The position numbers were made by a program, and so were the translations under genes. Below the pieces are notes generated by a model. It did no database searches, was not told where the DNA came from, and saw nothing but the letters and a program-made list of their open reading frames with translations. Shown piece by piece: positions 41,490-50,281 of a DNA stretch of 64,000 bases (position 1 is the stretch's first letter; every line of letters starts with the position of its first letter). Location: assembly GCF_011067745.1 (NCBI RefSeq), contig NZ_JAAMPJ010000021.1, positions 62,001 through 126,000 of the forward strand, in the 5' to 3' direction. This DNA comes from Lentzea alba (GTDB taxonomy: Bacteria; Actinomycetota; Actinomycetes; Mycobacteriales; Pseudonocardiaceae).

Positions 41490-41757
41490 CCACAACGCCC
41501 AGCACCAACGCGGCCACGCCCACCACGAGCGAGAGATATCCGCCGACGATGCCGTAGCCGGTGCCGGGACCGCCCTTCGCCATCACCACGACCAGCGCGC
41601 CGATCACCATCCCGGCCAAGCCACCGGCAACGGCTACCACGGCACCCCGAAGACGCCGCAGCGCCAGCACGCCGAACACCACACCCACCAAGCCGAGCAC
41701 CGCGCCCACCAGGGACCACGCACGCCCCGCCGTCATTTCGTATGCAGAAAGGAACAT
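41446..41757 (-). CDS. DUF6223-like small membrane protein
   Basis: The 103-residue protein has three hydrophobic helices (SLVGAVLGLVGVVFGVLALRR, VAVAGGLAGMVIGALVVVMA, GYLSLVVGVAALVLGVVAMR) and the conserved MTAGRAWSLVG and KGGPGTGYGIVGGY stretches of the actinobacterial DUF6223 family. The function of that family is unknown. ATG 41757 is the chosen start; ATG 41736 is possible. The 132-base gap to the sensor kinase gene holds its promoter region and nothing else recognisable. Confidence 0.75.
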   Translation of the reverse strand: MFLSAYEMTAGRAWSLVGAVLGLVGVVFGVLALRRLRGAVVAVAGGLAGMVIGALVVVMAKGGPGTGYGIVGGYLSLVVGVAALVLGVVAMRKGVRAAARRAG

Positions 41758-41889
41758 GGGCACAAGCTTGGTCAAGCGCGCGCCGCAGGTCGTCGTGCGA
41801 GCGCAGACAGCGACTACTGCGCCGGCAGTACCCGGAAGGTCCTCCCAGCGCACGATCTACCAGTACGACCATCGGTTTAAGGTGCACGT

Positions 41890-42969
41890 ATGAGCAGGCG
41901 CTGGCTGGACTGGGCGATCGCCGCCGGAGTGGCGGCGAGCCTCGTGCTGGCCGGGCAGCCCGCCACCACGACGGGTTACCTCCTCCTGGCCGCGAGCGGG
42001 CTCGCACTGGCCGCGCGCAGAACAGCGCCGACAGCCGTGCTGGTCGCCACGGGACTCCTCGCGCTGGGCTACCAGGCGACCGGCGCCGACGTGCCGGTGA
42101 TCGCGTTCCTGTTCGCCGTCTACTCGACGATGCGGGCGGGCCACCGGATCGTCACGCTCGTCGGTTCGGTGCTGATGATCGCCGCACTCCCGCTCGCCGC
42201 GCTCCTCTCGCCGCGCGACCTCACGACCGTCGAGGCGTTCGCGCAGACCCGGGACGTCCTGCAGATCGCCTGGCTCATCGCCGCCGCGGCCGCCGGAGAA
42301 GCGCTGCGGCAGGCGGAAAGACGAGCCGACGAAGCCGAGCGCACCAAGGAAGAAGCCGCTCGGAGGCGGGCCAACGAGGAACGCCTGCACATCGCCCGCG
42401 AACTGCACGACTCGCTCACCCACCAGATCTCGGTGATCAAGCTGCAGGCCGAGGTCGCGGTCCACCTGGCCCAGAAGCGCGGCGAGCAGGTCCCCGAATC
42501 CCTGGTGGCGATCCGCGACGCGGGACGAGAAGCGGCCCGAGAGCTGCGCGCGACGCTGGAAGCGCTCAGAGACGACGACAAGAACCCACCGCACGGCCTC
42601 GACGACGTCCCGGACCTCGTCCAACGCGCACGAGCCACCGGCCTCGACGCCCAGCTCACGATCGAGGGGCAGCACAAGGACGTCCCCGCCGCGGTGGCAC
42701 GAACCGCGTACCGGATCGTGCAGGAGTCGTTGACCAACATCGCCAGGCACGCCGCCGCCGCGACCGCGAAGATCAGCATCGACTACCGGCCGGACGCGCT
42801 GCTCATCCGCGTCGACGACGACGGCACGGCAATCCCCAGCGGCGATCCCGGAGTAGGACTGCTCGGCATGCGTGAACGCGTCACCGCACTCGGCGGCAGC
42901 CTGAAAGCCGCACCCCGCGACGAAGGCGGCTTCACCGTCCAGGCCGAACTCCCCGTGGCACAGCCGTGA
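41890..42969 (+). CDS. Two-component sensor histidine kinase, NarL-partner type
   Basis: The 359-residue protein has four or five N-terminal membrane helices (residues ~5-130), a short coiled linker rich in Glu/Arg, the HisKA_3 box LHIARELHDSLTHQISVIKLQAE with the phospho-accepting His, and an ATPase domain with QESLTNIARHA and GVGLLGMRERV. An AAGGTG ribosome site precedes ATG 41890. It has no large extracellular sensor, so it probably senses a membrane or intracellular signal. The stop overlaps the response regulator start (GTGA). Confidence 0.9.
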   Translation: MSRRWLDWAIAAGVAASLVLAGQPATTTGYLLLAASGLALAARRTAPTAVLVATGLLALGYQATGADVPVIAFLFAVYSTMRAGHRIVTLVGSVLMIAALPLAALLSPRDLTTVEAFAQTRDVLQIAWLIAAAAAGEALRQAERRADEAERTKEEAARRRANEERLHIARELHDSLTHQISVIKLQAEVAVHLAQKRGEQVPESLVAIRDAGREAARELRATLEALRDDDKNPPHGLDDVPDLVQRARATGLDAQLTIEGQHKDVPAAVARTAYRIVQESLTNIARHAAAATAKISIDYRPDALLIRVDDDGTAIPSGDPGVGLLGMRERVTALGGSLKAAPRDEGGFTVQAELPVAQP

Positions 42970-43631
42970 TCCGCGTCCTGCTGGTCGACGACCAGCCCCT
43001 GATCCGCAGCGGTTTCCGCGCGCTGCTCGACGCGGAGGACGACATCGAGGTGGTGGCGGAGGCCGCGAACGGCGCGGAAGGCCTGCAAGAAGCCCGCAAA
43101 CACCTCCCGGACATCGCCCTGGTCGACATCCAGATGCCGGAGGTCGACGGCATCGAGGCGACCAGGCGCATCGCCGCCGACCCCGCCCTGTCACAAACCC
43201 ACGTCGTGATCCTCACCAACTACGGCCTGGACGAGTACGTCTTCCACGCCCTGAAAGCCGGCGCGGCGGGGTTCCTGGTCAAGGACGTCCAGCCGGAGGA
43301 CTTCCTGCACGCCGTCCGGGTCGCGGCCCGCGGCGACGCGCTGCTCGCCCCGTCGATCACCCGCCGGCTGATCGACCGGTACGTGAGCCAGCCGCTCAAA
43401 CCCAGCAGTGACCTGGCCCAGCTCACCAACCGCGAGCGCGAGGCCGTCGTCCTGGTCGCGCGAGGCCTGTCGAACGACGAGATCGCCGCGAGCATGGTGA
43501 TCAGCCCGCTCACGGCGAAGACCCACGTCAACCGCGCGATGACCAAGCTGTACGCGCGCGACCGCGCCCAGCTCGTCGTCATCGCCTACGAGTCGGGCCT
43601 GGTCGTCCCGCACACCTCGGAACGCGGATAG
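42966..43631 (+). CDS. NarL/FixJ-family response regulator
   Basis: The 221-residue protein has a receiver domain (VLLVDDQPLIRSGFRALLDA, phospho-Asp in ALVDIQMPEVDG, Lys in GFLVKDVQPEDF) and a LuxR-type HTH (LTNREREAVVLVARGLSNDEIAASMVISPLTAKTHVNRAMTKL). It is the partner of the kinase upstream. Its 3' end overlaps the AfsR-like gene by 46 bases. Target genes are unknown; it is a candidate for any dyad operator in this window. Confidence 0.9.
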   Translation: MIRVLLVDDQPLIRSGFRALLDAEDDIEVVAEAANGAEGLQEARKHLPDIALVDIQMPEVDGIEATRRIAADPALSQTHVVILTNYGLDEYVFHALKAGAAGFLVKDVQPEDFLHAVRVAARGDALLAPSITRRLIDRYVSQPLKPSSDLAQLTNREREAVVLVARGLSNDEIAASMVISPLTAKTHVNRAMTKLYARDRAQLVVIAYESGLVVPHTSERG

Positions 43632-46600
43632 GTCTCCGCGCAGATCCGCTTCTCGGCGTCCACAACGGACAGAGACCAGCGGATGATCCGCGAGTCGTTC
43701 GCACCGGACACCAGTTCGTCGTCGCGGGTGAACGCCACGGCCTGCACCGGCCCCGTGTGCCCGGTCAGGGTGGCGCCGGTGTGCGTGCCGAGGTTCCACA
43801 CGACGACCGAGTGGTCCTCTCCCCCGGACGCCAGCGCGTCACCGGACGGGCTGAACGCCAGCGTCACGACCGGCGCGGAGTGGCCGCTCAACGTCATCAG
43901 CTCGGCGCCCGTGGCCACGTCCCAGACCTTCACCGTCCGGTTCGCGCCCGCCGTGGCGAACCGCGTGCCGTCCGGGCTGATCGCCACGTCGCGCACGTCG
44001 CCCTGACCGGTGCTGACGCGCCGTTCCAGCCTGTCGGTGGCCATGTTCCACAGCATCGCGCCACCGGCCGGATCGGTGGAGATCAGCAGCCTGCCGTCCG
44101 GCGTGAACTCCACTGCGCTCGCGATGTACGGGCCGCCGGAGAACGAGCCCCGCACGAGGTCGGGCAACGACCAGCGGAACCGCCCGAGCGACGCCGCGAC
44201 GATCCCGCGCCCGTCCGGTTGGAAGGCGATGTCGGTCGACGCGCCCAAACCGCTGTAGGAGAACGACGACAGCCGCGCGCGCCGCGCCACGTCCCAGATC
44301 GTGATGGTGTGGTCGCGGGTCAGCGCGGCCAGCCGCGCGCCGTCCGGGCTGAACGACACGGCCTCGACCCGGTCCGGATGACCGTCCAAAGTGGCCAGAG
44401 CGGTGCCGTCGAGTCCCCACAGCCGCACGGTTCCGTCGTCACCGGCGGACGCGACCGTGTCCCCGAAGACGTCGATGTCGTTGACGTCGCCGGCGTGTCC
44501 GGTGAACGCGGGCACGGCGTCCTCGCGCACCGCGACGGTCCGGCCGAAACCACCGGACACCAGCAGCGTGCCGTCCCGGCCCAGCGCGAGCGACCTGGAC
44601 TCGGTGCGGCCGCGGTCGCGGTAGGTCGTGATCGGCCGGCCGGTGCGGATGTCCCAGATCGTGATCAGGCCGTCCTCGTCCGCCACCGCCATCCGGCCGC
44701 CGACCGGCGCGGACGCCTCCCACGCGTACGGGCCCTGCTTCGGCAGCGCGGACAACAGCTTTCCGGTCACGTCCCAGAAGCTCACGCCGTTGCGGAGGGT
44801 CGCCGTGGTGATCTTCGCGGGACCGTCGAAACCGACGGTGCCGACCCCCAGCGACGGGATTTCGCCGACCTTCGCCCCGGACCCGGCGTCCCACACCAGC
44901 GGGTGCTCCTTGTCGTTCGCGGTGACGAGCAGCGCGCCGTCCGGGCTGAACGCCAGCGAGTTCACCTCGTGCGCGTGGCCCTTCAACACCCGGCGGGTCT
45001 TCGCGCCGACGTCCCACACCTCGACGTCACCGCCCGCGACACCGACCGCGAAGGACGTTCCCTCAGGGTGGAATGCGAGGCCGGTGGTGAGCACCGCGAA
45101 CCGTTGCGAGAACACGGGTTTGCGCGTCGAGAGATCCCAGATCACCACGTCACCGGGACTGCCGGCCAGCGTCGGCATGGTGGCGTTCGAGGCGATGAAC
45201 CTGTCGTCCGCGCTGAACTCGACCTGACGGGCGTAGCCGCCGTCGGTCAGTCCATTGTGGTCGGACAACAACAGCGTTCGTTCGCGCGTCTTTGGCTCCC
45301 ACAACGTGACATTGCCGTCCCGGTCCGCGGTCGCGATCACGTCACCCTTGTGCGACACGCTCACGTCCAGCACGGGCGGGCCGTCGGTGTTCAGGTCGAC
45401 GCGGCGCCGGGGTGCGGAGGCGGTGCTGAGCAGCGCGCCTCGGGTGTCGTCGTCCTCGTGCAGCCGGAACGCCGAGATCGCGAGCTGCCCTGCCAGGTCG
45501 GGTGCCGTGTCGACGAGGCCACGCGCGGACAACGCGAGCTGATGTGCCCGGTCGACCCGTTGGCGCAGCTGGGCTTCGCGCGACTGCCACCACGCGACGC
45601 CACCACCGCCCGCGGCGAGCACCAGCAGCACGCCCATGATCGCGACGAGCTTGGTGAGCAACCTGTTGCGGCGCTTCACCGTCACCTGCTCGGCCTCGTC
45701 CCGGTCCCGGCTCGCGCGCAGGAACGACTCCTCGGCCGCGTTCAGCTCACCGGGGTGGTCCTGGGCCCAGGCTGAGGCGGTGATCAGCTGCGAACCCCGG
45801 TAGAGCGCGCCGTCGTCCTGGTCGAGCTCGGTCCACGTGTGGGCGGCCGCCGTGAGCCTGCGGTGGACCAGCAGGGTCGAGCGGCCGTCGGAAAGCCAGC
45901 GCTGCAACCGCGGCCACGCCCGGATCAGGGCTTCGTGCGCGATCTCGGCGGTGTCCTCGTCGAGCACGATCAACCGTTCGGCGACCAGCCGGGCGAGCAC
46001 ACCGTCGATCACGGCAGGCTCGGCGATGCCGTCGAGCTCCGCACGGCGGATCGGCCTGCGGGTGTCTTCGGTGCCGTCGCCGAACGCGGTGAGACGCACC
46101 AGGACCCGGCGCATGGCCTGCTGTTCGGACTCGCCGAGTTCGTCGTAGGCGCGCTCGGCAGTCTGGGCGATCGCGCCGTGCACCCCGCCGCCGGCCCGGT
46201 ACGCGGCCAGCGTCAGTTCCGCACCGGACCGTTGCCATGTCTCGACGAGCGCGTGCGACAGCAACGGCAGCGCGCCGGGCTCGGCATCCACGTCGGCGAG
46301 GATGGTGGCGAGCAGGTCGGCCGTGACGGACAGACCGCTCATCGCGGCCGGCCGCAGCACGATGTCCCGCAGGTCGGCGGTGGACGGCGGCCCGACCAGC
46401 ACGGTCGCCTCGTCGGCCAGCGCCGTCACCAGTCCGGGGTGCTGTGTCACGTGGGCGAGGAAGTCCGCTCTGATGCCGAGCACGACCCGTGTGCGCCGAT
46501 GCGGTCCCTGGGCCGCGTCCAGCAACACCGCGAGGAACTGTGAGCGCTCACTTTCATCGGCGCACAAGGTGAACAGCTCTTCCAGCTGATCCACGACGAG

Positions 46601-47704
46601 CAGTACTCGCACGTCGTCCGGACCACAAGCGAGCGCGTTGCGCACGCCAACGTCGAACGCCGCTGGGTCTTCGCCCAGGTCAGCCTTCTTGCCGGTGATC
46701 GACGCCAACGCGGTGGTGAGCGCTGCCATCGGGTGCGCGGTCGGGGTGATCACCACCAGCCGCCACACAGCAGGGAGCCTGCCGACGACACCTGCTCTGA
46801 GCAGCGAGGACTTCCCGCTGCCGGACGCACCGAACACGCCCACGACGGGATAGCGCTCGATCCGGCGGGTGACCAGTTCGATCAGGTGGTCGCGGCCGAA
46901 GAACCACGGGTGGTGCTCCGGCTGGTAGGCCATCAGGCCGCGGTACGGGCAGTCGCCGCGGGTGGTCCTGGGCGGCACGGGTTCGTCCAGCTGCTCGCCC
47001 CGCAGCATGGTCTCGTGCAGTCCGCGCAGGTCGGGGCCGGGTTCGATGCCGAGGTCCGCGACCAGCCGGTCACGCGTGCGGCGGAACACCTCCAGCGCCT
47101 CGGCCTGCCGGTTCACCCCGTACAGGGCGGTCATCAGCTTGGCGTGCAAGGGTTCCCGGTACGGGTTGGCCTCGGCCAACTCAGCCAGCTCACCGATGAC
47201 CTCGGCGTGCCGGCCCAACGCCAGCTCGGCGGTCACCCGCGCTTCGGTCGCGCGCAGCCGTGTCTCGTCGAGTCTGGCGGCGAACTGGCCGGGCAGGTCC
47301 GGGTAGGCCGGTCCGCGCCACTTGCCCAGCGCCTCGGTCAGCAGGTCGGCCGCCTTGGCCGGGTCGCCGTGCGCGAGCGCCTGTTCGCCGTCCTCGGTCA
47401 GCTGCTCGAACCGGTCGGCGTCCAGTTCGCCGGCGAGGATCGTGAGCTCGTACCCCGCCGGTTTGCGGGTGATCCGCTCGCCGAGGCCGAGCGCGCGCTT
47501 GAGCTGGTAGACGTACAGCCGGACGTTCTCCTGCGCGGATGCCGGCGGGACCTCCCACAGCACCTCGATCAACCGCTGGGACGAGACGGGCGTGTTCGCG
47601 TGCCGCAGCAGCATCGCCAGCAGGATCCGTTGCTTCGCCGAGCGCAACGGCGTCTCGCCGTTCTCCGCCATGACGACGAGCGGACCGAGTACCCGGAACT
47701 CCAC
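43586..47704 (-). CDS. AfsR-like BTAD/STAND regulator with WD40 repeats
   Basis: The 1372-residue protein joins a SARP-type winged HTH (residues 1-85) and a BTAD helical domain (to ~240) to an nSTAND1 ATPase (~255-640; Walker A GASGSGKSS at 292-300, Walker B VLLVVDQLEELF at ~367-378). One membrane helix (682-706, LVAIMGVLLVLAAGGGGVAW) is followed by about 14 WD40-type repeats to the end. GTG 47704 was chosen for its GGGAGG site over a TTG at 47719. SARP proteins bind direct repeats near promoters; STAND-WD40 proteins act as ligand-triggered switches. A DNA-binding end plus a membrane helix implies either a membrane-held regulator or an internal hydrophobic helix. It faces an orphan LuxR gene. 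Confidence 0.9.
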   Translation of the reverse strand: MEFRVLGPLVVMAENGETPLRSAKQRILLAMLLRHANTPVSSQRLIEVLWEVPPASAQENVRLYVYQLKRALGLGERITRKPAGYELTILAGELDADRFEQLTEDGEQALAHGDPAKAADLLTEALGKWRGPAYPDLPGQFAARLDETRLRATEARVTAELALGRHAEVIGELAELAEANPYREPLHAKLMTALYGVNRQAEALEVFRRTRDRLVADLGIEPGPDLRGLHETMLRGEQLDEPVPPRTTRGDCPYRGLMAYQPEHHPWFFGRDHLIELVTRRIERYPVVGVFGASGSGKSSLLRAGVVGRLPAVWRLVVITPTAHPMAALTTALASITGKKADLGEDPAAFDVGVRNALACGPDDVRVLLVVDQLEELFTLCADESERSQFLAVLLDAAQGPHRRTRVVLGIRADFLAHVTQHPGLVTALADEATVLVGPPSTADLRDIVLRPAAMSGLSVTADLLATILADVDAEPGALPLLSHALVETWQRSGAELTLAAYRAGGGVHGAIAQTAERAYDELGESEQQAMRRVLVRLTAFGDGTEDTRRPIRRAELDGIAEPAVIDGVLARLVAERLIVLDEDTAEIAHEALIRAWPRLQRWLSDGRSTLLVHRRLTAAAHTWTELDQDDGALYRGSQLITASAWAQDHPGELNAAEESFLRASRDRDEAEQVTVKRRNRLLTKLVAIMGVLLVLAAGGGGVAWWQSREAQLRQRVDRAHQLALSARGLVDTAPDLAGQLAISAFRLHEDDDTRGALLSTASAPRRRVDLNTDGPPVLDVSVSHKGDVIATADRDGNVTLWEPKTRERTLLLSDHNGLTDGGYARQVEFSADDRFIASNATMPTLAGSPGDVVIWDLSTRKPVFSQRFAVLTTGLAFHPEGTSFAVGVAGGDVEVWDVGAKTRRVLKGHAHEVNSLAFSPDGALLVTANDKEHPLVWDAGSGAKVGEIPSLGVGTVGFDGPAKITTATLRNGVSFWDVTGKLLSALPKQGPYAWEASAPVGGRMAVADEDGLITIWDIRTGRPITTYRDRGRTESRSLALGRDGTLLVSGGFGRTVAVREDAVPAFTGHAGDVNDIDVFGDTVASAGDDGTVRLWGLDGTALATLDGHPDRVEAVSFSPDGARLAALTRDHTITIWDVARRARLSSFSYSGLGASTDIAFQPDGRGIVAASLGRFRWSLPDLVRGSFSGGPYIASAVEFTPDGRLLISTDPAGGAMLWNMATDRLERRVSTGQGDVRDVAISPDGTRFATAGANRTVKVWDVATGAELMTLSGHSAPVVTLAFSPSGDALASGGEDHSVVVWNLGTHTGATLTGHTGPVQAVAFTRDDELVSGANDSRIIRWSLSVVDAEKRICAETYPRSEVCGTTRPDS

Positions 47705-47801
47705 GCGCCCTCCCCCCAAGATCGGCGGAACGGTAACAACGACCAGGCGTTATACGCAGCCGATACGGAGAAATACGGTCCTGGACGGACGGTTTCGCAC
47801 C

Positions 47802-48326
47802 GTGCGGAAAATCCATGTCGCGCTCTCGCTGCGCAGCGCCTTGCTGGCCGACCAGATCTCCTCGCGCCTCGCCGCCCTGTCGTGGGCTGTCCCAGGCACT
47901 CCCGCCGACGTGACCGTCACCGACGCCGCGGACGCCCTCGGTCCTCGAACCGTCGCGGTGCTGCCGTTCGTGCACGCCGTCGACGACCTCGTGAGAGCCG
48001 GCGTGACAGGGCTCGTACTCGCCGACGACCCGCTGGACGACATGGTGCGGGCGATCCACGACGTGCACCGGTTCGGCGGCTGGGTGTCGCCCCGGCTCGT
48101 GTCGACGCTGCTGCCCCCTCCCCCGCCCGCGTCGCTGACCGATCGCGAACGGGAGACGTTGCGGCTGGTCGCCGAGGGGCGGGAGAACGCGGAGATCGCA
48201 GCCGCCATGTTCATCACGGTGAGCGCGGTCAAGTACCACGTCTCGAACCTGCTGCGGAAGTTCGGTTGTCGCGACCGCACGCAACTGGTCTCGCGACTAG
48301 GGCGCCCGCTGCTGGTGCGTTCCTAG
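47802..48326 (+). CDS. Orphan LuxR-type regulator with incomplete receiver
   Basis: The ~174-residue protein ends in a normal LuxR HTH (LTDRERETLRLVAEGRENAEIAAAMFITVSAVKYHVSNLLRKF). The N-terminal ~110 residues resemble only the later half of a receiver (VRAGVTGLVLADDPLDDMVRAIHDVHRFGGWVSPRL); there is no acidic pair at the start and no phospho-Asp motif. It may act independently of phosphorylation or bind a ligand. GTG 47802 is the preferred start, without a clear ribosome site. It is divergent from the AfsR-like gene and may regulate it. Confidence 0.75.
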   Translation: MRKIHVALSLRSALLADQISSRLAALSWAVPGTPADVTVTDAADALGPRTVAVLPFVHAVDDLVRAGVTGLVLADDPLDDMVRAIHDVHRFGGWVSPRLVSTLLPPPPPASLTDRERETLRLVAEGRENAEIAAAMFITVSAVKYHVSNLLRKFGCRDRTQLVSRLGRPLLVRS

Positions 48327-48336
48327 CGTGCTGGGC

Positions 48337-49257
48337 ATGAGAATCCTCGTTGCCGCCCTGATCTCGTTCGGGGTGCTGATAGGTGTCGTCAGCCCCGCTC
48401 AGGCCGCCCTGCCCGCGTGGCCGAACGTCAAGGAAGGCCAGTCCGGCTCGAACGTGCTGACGGCCCAGCACCTGCTGCGCCACCGCGGCTACAACATCGG
48501 CGCCGACGGCGAGTTCGGCCCGGCCACCGAGTCCGCGGTCAAGCAGTTCCAGAGCGCCAACGGCCTGTCCGCGGACGGCGAGATCGGCCCGAACACCTGG
48601 CCGAAGCTGATCGTCAGCGTCCAGCGCGGCACCAACAGCAACGCGGTCCGGGCCGCCCAGGTCCAGCTCAACCGCTACGGCTACGGCCTCGCCGAGGACG
48701 GCGACTTCGGCGGCGGCACCCACAACGCCGCGGTCGCGTTCCAGAGCTCGAAGGGCCTCACCGCCGATGGCGTCGTCGGCCCGAACACCTGGCAGACCCT
48801 GGTCGGCGGGAGCGGTGGCGGCGGTGGTGGCGGCTCCTACAGCCTGCCGCTGGCCAAGAGCGCCCTGCCGCGCAGCGAGTACGACGACCCGCACCACGAC
48901 TATCCCGCCATCGACCTGCCGGTGAACAACGTTCCTGCGTACGCGGCCGTCACCGGCACCGCCTACCGCATCAACGAGCCCAGCGGCTGCGGCAACGGCG
49001 TGCGGATCGTCAAGAGCGGCGTCGACTACATCTACTGCCACTTCTTGTCGTGGTCGGTCGCGAACGGTGCCGCCGTGAGGGCGGGCGACCGCGTGGGCAC
49101 GACCGGCAACACCGGCAACTCGACCGGCCCGCACCTGCACTTCGCGATCAAGATCAGCGGAACGTCGTACTGCCCGCAGAACTTCCTGCTCGCGATCTAC
49201 GACGGCCGCACGCCGCCGGCGCCGTCCTCGCTGCCGAGGACCGGCTGCTTCTACTGA
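48337..49257 (+). CDS. Secreted peptidoglycan-binding M23 peptidase
   Basis: The 306-residue protein has a signal peptide (MRILVAALISFGVLIGVVSPAQA), two peptidoglycan-binding type 1 repeats (LLRHRGYNIGADGEFGPATESAVKQFQ and LNRYGYGLAEDGDFGGGTHNAAVAFQ), a glycine linker (GGSGGGGGGG) and an M23/LytM domain. The zinc site is formed by HHDYPAIDLPV and GNSTGPHLHFAI, with an additional His in YCHFLSW. It should cut cell-wall cross-links outside the cell. ATG 48337 was preferred over 48328. A strong hairpin follows the stop. Confidence 0.9.
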   Translation: MRILVAALISFGVLIGVVSPAQAALPAWPNVKEGQSGSNVLTAQHLLRHRGYNIGADGEFGPATESAVKQFQSANGLSADGEIGPNTWPKLIVSVQRGTNSNAVRAAQVQLNRYGYGLAEDGDFGGGTHNAAVAFQSSKGLTADGVVGPNTWQTLVGGSGGGGGGGSYSLPLAKSALPRSEYDDPHHDYPAIDLPVNNVPAYAAVTGTAYRINEPSGCGNGVRIVKSGVDYIYCHFLSWSVANGAAVRAGDRVGTTGNTGNSTGPHLHFAIKISGTSYCPQNFLLAIYDGRTPPAPSSLPRTGCFY

Positions 49258-50129
49258 CCGACGACAGGTGGCGCCCCGGAACCGAACGGCTTCCGGGGCG
49301 CCGACCCGCAGACCTGATGCACGGCACCGGCCGGACAGCCCGCCGCCAGCCACTCACGGGTGCTCGCGAACGCGGCATCGATCAGCTCCCGTGCCCTGCT
49401 GAAGTCGCCGGGCGACACCCGCAACGGGCAGAGCGGCGGTACCACCCGCAGCTCGACCTGGTCCCGATAACGTTCGACGTCCAGCTCCAGCCGGTGGTTG
49501 ACCAGCAACGTCAACGCCTGCAGCGCGATCCCGATCGCACTGCGCGGCGGTGAGGTCAGCGCGCACGCGTAGCCGGTCGGCAGCACCCACACGCGATCGG
49601 CGCCGAGATCGACGGCGTGCGACACCGGAGTGTTGTTCACCGCGCCGCCGTCCACCAGGTAGCGGCCACCGAGGTGCAACGGCGGGAACACCGCTGGGAT
49701 CGCGGTCGAGGCCAGCACGGCGTCGACCGCGTTTCCGCTGGACAGCAGGACTTCCTCACCGGACAACACGTCCGTCGCACCGACGTGGACGGGAACCACC
49801 GTGCCGGTCAGGTCCACCGAGCCCAGCGAACGTTCCAGCAGCCGCCGCAACCCCGACTGAGGCACCAGGTGGTCGCGGAACCCCAGCAGGCCCAGCAGTC
49901 CGCGCACCGGGCGGATCGGGAAGACGTCGGTTCGCTTCAACGACACCCAGATGTCGGCCAGAGAGTCCACATCGGACGGATGCTGGGCGAACCACACGGC
50001 GTTGGCCGCGCCCACCGAGGTGCCGACGACGAAGTCCGGGTGGACGTCGGCCTCGACGAGCGCGGCCAGCATGCCGACCTCTGTCGCGCCCAAGCTCCCA
50101 CCGCCTGCGAGCACGAACGCAGTCGCCAT
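49251..50129 (-). CDS. Patatin-like phospholipase
   Basis: The 292-residue protein has the oxyanion loop GGGSLGATEVG, the nucleophile elbow GTSVGAAN (Ser) and the catalytic Asp in VDGGAVNN, the complete patatin dyad. It probably hydrolyses acyl esters of membrane lipids. ATG 50129 lies seven bases after AGGA and gives the usual family N terminus. No signal peptide is seen. The last codons overlap the M23 stop by seven bases and contain the hairpin at 49270-49302. Confidence 0.86.
   Translation of the reverse strand: MATAFVLAGGGSLGATEVGMLAALVEADVHPDFVVGTSVGAANAVWFAQHPSDVDSLADIWVSLKRTDVFPIRPVRGLLGLLGFRDHLVPQSGLRRLLERSLGSVDLTGTVVPVHVGATDVLSGEEVLLSSGNAVDAVLASTAIPAVFPPLHLGGRYLVDGGAVNNTPVSHAVDLGADRVWVLPTGYACALTSPPRSAIGIALQALTLLVNHRLELDVERYRDQVELRVVPPLCPLRVSPGDFSRARELIDAAFASTREWLAAGCPAGAVHQVCGSAPRKPFGSGAPPVVGQ
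49270..49302 (+). terminator. 12-bp hairpin after the M23 gene
   Basis: GGCGCCCCGGAA (49270-49281) and its perfect reverse complement (49291-49302) enclose a nine-base loop, 13 bases past the M23 stop. It lies inside the last codons of the patatin gene, so it may end transcription from the M23 side only. Confidence 0.6.
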
Positions 50130-50281
50130 GCGCTCATCCTGCTCGCCCGGCGCCCGGCCGCGCGAGGGGCCAACTCCTCCGGCACGGGTGGGCGCGGGCC
50201 TGCGAACCATCCGCGCGAGGTGAACCGGCACGCCCGAACTCCCAGCCAGCCTGGGCTTTCGAGCGACGAGAGGTGGGCGAC

